The notes under the pieces: generated by a model
Told to the model about the DNA's origin: nothing
What the model saw: only the letters and a program-made list of their open reading frames with translations
The model's database searches: none
Shown here: in pieces, positions 56,071-64,000 of the stretch
Layout of the letters: the number at the start of each line of letters is the position of its first letter
Numbering within the stretch: the stretch's first letter is position 1
Position numbers and translations under genes: made by a program
DNA from: Clytia hemisphaerica
Lineage: Eukaryota; Cnidaria; Hydrozoa; Leptothecata; Clytiidae
Assembly: GCA_902728285.1 (NCBI GenBank)
Contig: CACVBU010000143.1
Location: forward strand, 62,001-126,000
Direction: 5' to 3'
DNA: 64,000 bases

Positions 56071-58024
56071 GCATGTCTGATATTTGTAAGGTAGAATACC
56101 ATTTACCGTAATTTAAAAAATCAACTTCTCCTCTACGTAATAGTTGAAGCTGAAGCTGAAGCTAGCTATACTCCAAGTCAAAGCTCTCAATACGTAGAAC
56201 TGTCTTGCTTGTTTCAAGTCCCTCCATATGGTCAGAAAGATAAGCGGGGTAAACACAATATGATGTCAGACTCTCCCATTATCCTCTTTTCAAGGGAAAT
56301 GGCATTGCTTTAGGATTCATGACTAACCTGAGACGTCATTATTGGAGTTTGACTTCTTTCTTCACTCAAGTCAATGAAGTCTCCACTTATCAAAGTTCTT
56401 TACCCAAATGAAATTTTCTCTGAAGTTCTCTATTTTCTGTTTTATCATTTTCCCCTAATTCCCATTCCCCTCGATTCCCATAGGATCATTTGGGACGACA
56501 TCGCGAAATTTGTTCCCTTTGCTTTTATATTGATTATTGATTTTTCATTTTTATTTGCTATTTTTAATTCCTTTAGATTTTATAACCTTTATTTTGTTCA
56601 TCATATTAACTTATTTTGAACAAATTTTGTTCACGATGGTTGGCTCGGTTTTTTATAAGAAAATAATGACTATCACAGGGGTTATTCTTTCTTTGCTAAT
56701 CAATAATTTTCAAATGATAGTTTAGGAATCGTGTAAATGGAGGGCCCAATCTCCGTCATCTACAAAGTCTTCATTGACACCTTTTTTCGTTTCTATAAGT
56801 TGCTTTTCTTTGTGCTTGTGCCACATGAGCCCAGCCTGACTGATTCTTGACATGATTCACTTATTGAAATTTGCCCAGGCAAATTACCATAAATTAATTC
56901 TAACTACTTTAAAAAATAGTCCAAAGTTAAACCCCTATAAGTCTTTGATCAAGAAGAAGATATAAACTCCTTCGTAGCTCCTTGGAAAGTTTAAAGCTCT
57001 CCCCTTTTTTGTCCGTTTCGTGGACCTCGCATTAACGGAAAAATGTCCATTGGTCAATGTTCAAGTCAATTTGCCAGGGGACAGAATCTAAAACAGGAGC
57101 AAATTTTGTGGTTTGATGCACTCTTTGACGAAAAGAAAATGCTCAAAAACCGTTGGAATCTCAAAGAAACTTTCGCAAAATTTTAATAGGGGAGGAAACG
57201 AGGTTACAGTATGGAAAAGATTCAATCATTGTGCTTTCAAATGTGAAATTGACTTTGAATATACTCTTAAATGTTTTGGAGCAAGTTCTTCAAAGTTGAG
57301 TTACTTGAGGAACTTAAGCACGAAGTCGCATAGATGTGATAATTTATTTAGATTGGCATAAAAAAAGATTATGTGTCTTTTTCAGAAGATATTTCAGATA
57401 CAAGCTAAATGAAACAGGTTACTTTTCCTGCTACATATATTATAAGAACAAACTACATAAGGATTCGATGGTCAAAATATAAAGAACAATAATATTTAAA
57501 GAGCATAATTAACTTTATGAACTGGAAAACACTTAATTTTAATCTCTTAGGAAATTGCACAAAAACACCCACAAAAACAGTGAAATTTTAGAACATTTTT
57601 AGGCTTAAAACCCAAAAAAGTTGAGAACATCCGAAGGTTTCGAAATTTCTGGATGTTCTTATGAAAAAAGTGTACATATTTTATTTAAGTTCATTAGAAT
57701 CTCAATGTGGCGACTGAACAATCGAACAAAATCAACAACAAGCTGAAAATCTTGTTTATTTCGTCTGAAACTAAATTTGTTATTACGTCTGGTTCCCAAA
57801 TTATAGATTTGACTTTAGGTCTCTTCTTCTAGCTTTTAAAATGAATAAGTTGATCTACCGAATAAAGAGGTCAAAAATACGCCTTCTCTCAAGTCTTGTA
57901 CTCTTAAGTTTCTTAGATTCCAAATAAACACCCTCCTTCAGTTAATTTTTTTAAAAAAATTACATAATTTAGGCAAATACGATGAAGCAAATTTTTTTAG
58001 ATTCTTTAATCTTTTTTGCTTAAT
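56071..58024. other. Gene-poor stretch
   Basis: It contains the third CACGTTTTTT copy (57432-57672) and no supported gene. The hydrophobic open frame around 56374-56725 has no recognisable domain. Confidence 0.4.
57432..57672. mobile_element. CACGTTTTTT family MITE, diverged copy
   Basis: TTATAAGAACAAACTACATA on the left and GGATGTTCTTATGAAAAAAG followed by TGTA on the right. Internal AACATTTTTAGGCTTAAAAC and AACATCCGAAGG match the 51-kb copy. Confidence 0.55.
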
Positions 58025-58028
58025 TTAA

Positions 58029-60692
58029 GGGCTCTGACCATAGCCAAAAAATTGATTGTGGTATTTGAGCATAAAAGTTATGTTTCAGGTTCCTTTACAC
58101 TTTTAACAAAAAATTGCCTTTAAAAATTGCTTTTTGATCAAATCCCATGAAAGTAATTAAGAATTTAACTGCAAAAATGACGTTATCAACTTTAAAAAGA
58201 CGTTAATGCATCAAAAGTAATACCTGTTTTTCTATGAACAATTGGGATGAAAAATATGTCAAAAAGCACCTTTTTCAAGATTTTGAGACAAGTAAGCTTT
58301 TAAAAAAATTTTCCGAAAATATTTTTACTTCGGTAAAGGATACGCCATCTACCACAAAAGTTGTTTATATATTTCTTATCTGATGTTTCTGAGAAAGCCA
58401 GCATTCTTAATTCTTTTTTCGCCAAACAATGCTCTCTCATTGAAACTGGCAGTGTTCTGCCAGCTGAACATTTCCTTACCGACTTGAGGTTGGAAAACTT
58501 AGAATTTGATGAAGATAAGATTGAGTCTCTAATAAAATCTTTAAACATAAACAAGGCTCATGACTGGGACGATATTTCTACACGTATGGTTATTATTTGT
58601 GGTAAATCTCTAGTCAAACCTTTGTGTAACATCTTCAATCTTTCACTCCGTTCAGGTATCTTCCCTTCCCAATGGAAGAAAGGCAATATTATTCCTGTTT
58701 GATAAAAAGGGGGACAAAAGCATTGCGAAAAACTACAGACCAGTGTCTCTTTTTCCAGTGTATAGGAAATTATTTGAAAAGTGCGTTTACGATGTACTTT
58801 ACAAGTATTTTGCAAGCAACACAATCTTTTTACTTCGTGCCAGTCAGGTTTTCGGATTCTTGTGTCTCTCAGTTGTTGTCCATAACCCCGTCCATAACGC
58901 ATGACATCTTTACAGTGTTTGACACTGATCCACATTTGGACACGAGAGGAGTTGATATATTGATATCTCAAAGGCATTTGATCGAGTCTGGCATGAGGGT
59001 TTTATTTATAAACTCTAGTCTTAAGGAGTATCTGGTCCCTTACTTTCCCTTTTGAGAAATTTTCTGTCAGGTAGGTATCAGAGGGTTGTTTTGAATGGAG
59101 AGACCTCTGAGTGGAAACAAATCAAGGCAGGAGTTCCTCAAGGCTCAATACTTGGTCCTTTATTTTTTCTTATCTACATCAACGATCTTCCCAACAATTT
59201 CGAAACCAAGCCTAAAATCTTCGCTGATGACATATCTTTATTTTCATTAGTGATTGACCAACTTTTGAGTAGTGAGGAATTAAACAGGGATCTTGCAAAA
59301 ATAAGTGAGTGGGCTCGTCAATGGAAGATGTCTTTTAATCCTGATCCCCGTCCTGATCCCGCAGAACAAGCTGTTGAAGTTTACTTTTCCAAAAGGCTCT
59401 TACCTGCTAATCCTCCTGTTTTATCTTTCAATAATACTGACATAAGAATTAGTGAATGTCAGAAGCATCTAGGTCTTACTTTGGATTCCAAACTCTCATT
59501 CGAAGTCATCATTTAGATGAAAAAAATAAAAAAGGCCAATAAAGGTATTAGCCTCATTAACAGACTTCGCAAACATGCACCAAGAAAATCTCTGCTTACT
59601 TTATATAAATCTTACATTAGACCTCACTTAGACTACGGGGATATCATATACGACCATCCTGGAAATTTGACTTTTGTGCGTAAGCTTGAATCTATCCATT
59701 ATAATGCCTGCCGTGCTATAACAGGCTGCTTTCGTGGAACGTCTCAGGAAAAACTTTATTCTGAACTTGGTCTCGAGAGTCTTGCTGATCGTCGATTTAG
59801 TAGAAGAATGATCTTCTTCTACAAAATTTTGAACAATTTAGCCCCCTTTTATTTACGTAACTACTTACCAGCAAGACTTATGCGGCACCAGATAATCTAA
59901 GAACAAGAAATCCTATTTATCAACTTAATATTCGAACTGAGCGTTTCCGAAATTCTTTTTATCCTTACTGCATATCACAGTGGAATATTTTGGGTGGTCG
60001 TATAAGAGATATGCCTTCAGTATCTACCTTCAAAAAAGCAATCTTCGTGTTTGTAAGGCCCAAACCTTCTCCTGTTTTTGGAGCTCGTGACAACCAGGGT
60101 GTGGTCCTTCTCAACCGTCTTCGATTAGGATTCAGTCACCTCAATGAGCATAAATTTAGACACGGTTTTCGTGATACCTTAGATCCTTTTTGTGCGTGTA
60201 GGACAAATTCTATCGAAAACTCTCAACACTTTCTTTTGCACTGCTCTATTTACTCTCAGGCAAGACATCTTTTGTTCAGCAAACTTCAGTTCCTAGACAT
60301 AAATATTTATCCACTAAGCCCTTCTAAGCTCTTCAACCTTTTGTTGTACGGTGATCCAGAATTACCTTTCAACCTTAGCAACTCAATAATTAATCTTGCC
60401 ATTGAATTTATTCTTGACTCTGAGAGGTTTAGTGGTGCCTTATTTTAGCTTAATGATCTCCTTACACAGCTCTAATATTTTTTAATATTTGTGTTTATCC
60501 TTTTAGTGATGGTTTTCCCTTTAAGTTTTTTCTTTTATTCAATAGCTTAGTACCCTTGGCGATATCACTTAGTGCCTTGCGGGGGGAGGCCTAACAGAAA
60601 ATGTATAACATGTCAAAGTTTTGTTAGCTACATAAGGCAGAAATTTATATTTTGTTTATGACAAATATCAAAATTCACTATGGTCAGAGCCC
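58029..60692. mobile_element. TTAA-flanked DNA element containing a LINE
   Basis: TTAA (58025-58028 and 60693-60696) borders GGGCTCTGACCATAG and its complement. The outer 300 bp on the left and 100 bp on the right are non-coding and not otherwise alike. Nearly all the interior is LINE sequence in the plus orientation. The TTAA site suggests piggyBac- or Kolobok-type mobilisation, but no transposase is seen. Confidence 0.6.
58361..60448 (+). pseudogene. Degenerate non-LTR retrotransposon RT (LINE-B)
   Basis: Pieces in order, with frame changes between: SEKASILNSFFAKQCS and NKAHDWDDIS (58361-58702); HKKGDKSIAKNYRPVSLFP; a damaged stretch with VYFDISKAFDRVWHEGF-type motif A text near 58955; GVPQGSILGPLFFLIYINDL and FADDISLF (59052-59516), ending in one in-frame TAG; INRLRKHAPRKSLL, SYIRPHLDYGD (59517-59900); then RLRLGFSHLNEHKFRHGF and a Cys/His end, CACRTN...HFLLHC (to 60448). 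The final Cys-His motif is usual at the C-terminus of such polymerases. The endonuclease is missing, so it is 5'-truncated. It belongs to a different lineage from LINE-A. Confidence 0.85.
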
Positions 60693-62039
60693 TTAATGAC
60701 GATTTTTGGCCGAGTTTTCTCTCAACCAACAAATTGAATCCCCGCAAAATCTTTTTTTCTAGCCTTCTGCCAAATTAAATTCCCTTCAAAAATCTCTTTT
60801 GACCAAGGGCCAAAAATATAGTGACTGAGGAAGGCTGCATGTCTTAAAATTGCCTAGTTCAGACTGATTTTATCTATATTTTTCTTATTTGAAAAATAGT
60901 GAGGGGGCGTGGCCCCATGGCTCCTCTGTGCTCTGGCGACTTGGGCCCTGAACGCTGTTTTGATATCAGGGTTTATTTCATCGGAACCAATATTTTCATA
61001 AGATTATTTGTTTTTTTGTGGATTATTGAAAAAAGGAGTTCGAAATTACAAGTCCAGGTTAATTCACTTAAAGATAACCGCCTCCTCGCCTCAAAATGTT
61101 TCCGGCTTTCAATTTATCTGATGAATATAACATAAATCTCATGTTTCCTTCAGAATAAATTTATTAAATAATTTTCTTTTTAAATTATTGGTCACGTAAT
61201 AAATCAATGTCATAATGTTCGCGTAGAATCACCAAGAACGTAAGCAAAAATTTTCCATTGTGATTATAAAATGACTAAAGAAAAACTTACCTAAAGATTT
61301 TCGTTCAGTTTTTTAAAAACTTCAAAGAGAGGTCAACTAAATTCTTTACGATTTTGGTTCCAGTCTTTTTCTTTCGGTGCCATACGACCCCATCATTTAA
61401 TTTGAAGGTAAAAAATGGAGAAAAGGCGATGGTAAACTCCCTCTTTCATACTCTATCAACAACATGGGAAAGAGTTTTTATTACCGTTATAATTTCTCGA
61501 AAGAAATGATAATGGATAGAGTTTGAAAAAAGATTTTGTAAGGAAACATTTCACCCCTTCATCAATACATACCATTTTCCCTCCATTTAAACCTTGTAAT
61601 AAACTCTGTAATAACATCTTTTTCTACCCATCACAAACTCCCTTTGAAATTTCCTTTGAACTGAAAAGTTTGTGGTTCGCGTAAAAGTTTTGAGAAAGTG
61701 ATATGTGAAAATGAGGTTTCTAAACTAAAACTCTTGAAAACAATTTGTCAAATCCGAAATCCTACAGTAAATCCTAAATCACACTTTACTACTACCACGT
61801 AACAAAACTTAGGATATTTTAATTCTCCATCTAAATTTTCAGAAACATTTCGAATTTTTCAATTTTGAAAGATATTCAAAGTCTTTCAAAGTCAAAGATT
61901 TTAAATAGCAGTTTCGATTCGATTTGCTTTTAAAATAACCTGTACCATTTACAACCTTTTTTTAAGACAGAAAGCCACTTTTCTTGAAAAATCGCAAAAA
62001 GTAGCAAAAAAATGCTCAAATAATGTTTTTGAAATATAT

Positions 62040-62330
62040 TAAAATTGTCTTACGAAATTTTTACCTTGGAAAATACAAGAAACTGTATTGTTCGATTTTC
62101 CTTAAAAAATACAAGAATTTGCTTTAGGTTGTTTCCCTTGCCAAAAACAAGAAATGCGTTTTTCCATGTTAATTTCCCTTGGAAATACAATAAATTATTT
62201 ACAGTAATTTTTCTTGGAAACTAAATAATATAATAATAAATGTTCCATTTAATATACAAGAAAACATTATTGTTCATTTTCCTTTAAAAATACAACAAAT
62301 CGTTTATATATTTCTTATCTGAATTATTAT
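62040..62330 (+). repeat. Degenerate tandem repeat, CCTTGGAAAATACAAGAAA type
   Basis: About five irregular units of 50-65 bp with TTTTCCTT...AAATACAAGAA. It ends in GTTTATATATTTCTTATCTG, a 20-bp string also found at about 58363 at the start of the LINE-B coding remnant. Confidence 0.5.
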
Positions 62331-62396
62331 ATGGTAAAGTGCTTCTCGGACGACACCGGGACGGCTAGTTTCTTTTAAAAATGCTAATTTTAGATA

Positions 62397-62535
62397 CCTT
62401 ATCGACCAAAATTTAGTCGGCCCTTTATAGTGACTAGATTTTGACGAAGTGACTATAAAAATTAAGGCTGACTAATAATTAAGGCCGACTAATAATTAAG
62501 GCCGACTAAAATTAAGGCCGTTTTGACCGATAAGG
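62397..62535. mobile_element. Very short TA-flanked MITE
   Basis: TA at 62395-62396 and 62536-62537. The ends are CCTTATCGACCAAAA and TTTTGACCGATAAGG. The interior has three AATTAAGGCCGACTAATA-type repeats. 139 bp. Confidence 0.65.
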
Positions 62536-64000
62536 TACGTTGAATGATGTACTTTTAGTCATCATATCACCGTTACCGCAATCTTTGTCTTATTACGATA
62601 TGATAGACGGGCGACGTTGTCTTTTCCGATTTTTTTTAATGAAATTCTGGGCGGTGTTTCGGTCAACAAAATACAGAGGGAATATGAAAAACGTATAAAT
62701 TAGAAAAGACCGTTTTATTTCGTAAATTACTTTGGGATTCAATGAAAACATATCTTTGTATTTCTCACTTTATTTTTCTACAGAAAATTTTAATTTCTTC
62801 CATGTATATTGGGGCTCATTTTTGAATTACAAATTCGCTAAAAAAGAAATGGTAAAAATATTAAAAAACACTTCCCTTCATCTTAATCATTATGAACCAT
62901 ATACTAAACACGGCTAGAAAAGCGGTTTTCGTCTAACATGCTAGCCAAATAGTACACGAAGGGAAATTTTTTGACTACCTTTATCGGTTAAACACTGTCT
63001 TTTTTTACTCTTGCTTGTGATCCGCTACTGCCTAATTTTAATTTTGTCAAAATTAATGCCGATTTTTCAATATTCGATACTTTTGGCCCTTTTTACGCTG
63101 GCCTTTTTACGCCGGCCTTTTTTCGCCAGCCTTTTTTTCGCCGGCCTTTTTTCGCCGGCCCTTAATTCGCTACCAGCCAAAGCCAATAAGGGCCGATTTA
63201 ATCAACGATTTCCAAGCCTTGAACGGACTAGATCTGAAACTCCTGGATGGGAAATGAAGCTATTTATTTCCCATCCAAACGCTGGATTGAAAGTGAAACT
63301 CTTCGCCAGATTTCGAAAAATATGTTGCTTAAGAACAAAGAAAAGGTTACATTCAATCCGTCACTCGAAATCCGGTGCAAATGTTAAGGCTTCACCTTTT
63401 CTTGCTTGAGAAAGGTTGAAGATTCCTCTCCAGCCCCTCTGGAGCTTTAAAGTCAATGGATTCAATCTCCGAGCAGATTCAGGATGATCCCCAAGGAAAA
63501 TCCTTAAAAAAATGAGTCTTCCTATGGGTCAACTTTTTGCAATAGAATGGCTTTTTTCTTTTCGCGGCAAACAAAAGGCGTGGAGAGCGGTGAAATTGAT
63601 TACTCCGTAGCGTGCCAAAGTTTCCAACGTTCTCTTTTCATAAACGAAAAATTGAAACCGCTTTTGAGTGTTTTTTTTGCAGATGAAAGAGTTCTTCTGA
63701 ATTTTGTTAAGTTACTGTATTTCTTTCAAATCTACTTACTAGAGAAATCTACCTCATCCTGTAGGATTACCTCATCCTCTTTATGGCTTCATGTCATAGA
63801 ATGGGACAGTGCACTTTGCTTTATTTCCAAAGTTTTGTTTTTCTAATTTGATGTTTATTTTTTCTAGTTAAACATGAAAATGAAATTAAAAAAGTTATTT
63901 AAAAACATGGTTGATTCTGGATAATGTTGTACTACTGGCACCTTGATCAATGGTATCTGGGTAAGAGTCATCGTTGTTTTTTATTCTTGGATCTCTTAAC

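Larger units (their letters stand above)
60697..64000. other. Gene-poor right end of the window
   Basis: Low-complexity and small repeats only. Near 63090-63160 a GCCGGCCTTTTTTCGCC tandem motif runs into an open frame with a TTG start. I do not regard it as a gene. No gene is visibly cut by the window edge. Confidence 0.4.

Noticed and set aside
56374-56725. Hydrophobic open frames resembling membrane proteins
   Set aside because: They come from T-rich sequence giving Phe/Leu/Ile runs, with no family motif and no support from flanking splice or promoter signals.
63011-63409. 132-codon open frame
   Set aside because: It begins at TTG, runs through a GCCGGCCTTTTT tandem repeat and has no recognisable domain or splice context.

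Overview
This is an AT-rich, intron-containing animal nuclear sequence. Three things point to an early-branching metazoan, with a cnidarian as my best guess: GT/AG introns flanking coding exons, TATA-type core promoters, and a dense layer of DNA transposons, PHD-APE-RT non-LTR retrotransposons and a Penelope-like GIY-YIG fragment. Single-exon rhodopsin-like GPCRs fit this. Nothing here identifies the species, and nothing looks bacterial, organellar or viral.

Genes are few and small. (1) Two tandem paralogues for a secreted peptide precursor (4603-4993 and 9960-10635). Each has two exons and encodes a signal peptide, an invariant two-cysteine cationic segment and an acidic tail. They sit in duplicated segments that also share a promoter block and a TATA box. 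(2) A seven-exon gene (36838-43406) for a 263-residue mitochondrial protein resembling the MRP-L20/mL58 ribosomal family. Its sixth exon is tandemly duplicated in a phase that makes joint inclusion of both copies create a stop codon. (3) An intact GPCR (45541-46437), and convergent to it a frameshifted paralogue (48167-49112).

The rest is mostly mobile DNA. Target-site duplications can be read directly for many elements. TA: 15822-16467, 42658-42877, 51159-51403, 62397-62535, and one base out of register at 39121-40161. TTAA: twin piggyBac-like MITEs at 20796-21408 and 21535-22149, and 58029-60692. Five bp: 23290-23819 and 31992-32688. Six bp: 10166-10319, 25112-26490, 34062-34988, 40421-42047. 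Eight bp: 8958-9418 and 27999-29353. Nine to ten bp: 893-1367, 17630-19991 and 17173-20763, the last two being nested foldback-like elements.

A degenerate LINE (about 23940-30230, minus strand) encodes a PHD finger, an APE endonuclease and a reverse transcriptase. Two DNA transposons interrupt it, and its original target sites can still be read. A second LINE lies at 58361-60448 inside a TTAA-flanked element. A 5'-truncated LINE end lies in the loop of the inner foldback element. A GIY-YIG fragment between inverted arms (30904-31540) is the Penelope-like remnant.

Layout: 0-11 kb duplicated peptide-gene segments with MITE insertions; 11-23 kb gene-poor DNA rich in foldbacks and MITEs; 23-36 kb nested retrotransposons, hAT-like elements and SINE heads; 36.8-43.4 kb the mitochondrial-protein gene, whose intron 5 is swollen by two transposons; 45.5-49.1 kb the GPCR pair; 51-64 kb repeats, one LINE and no gene I can support.
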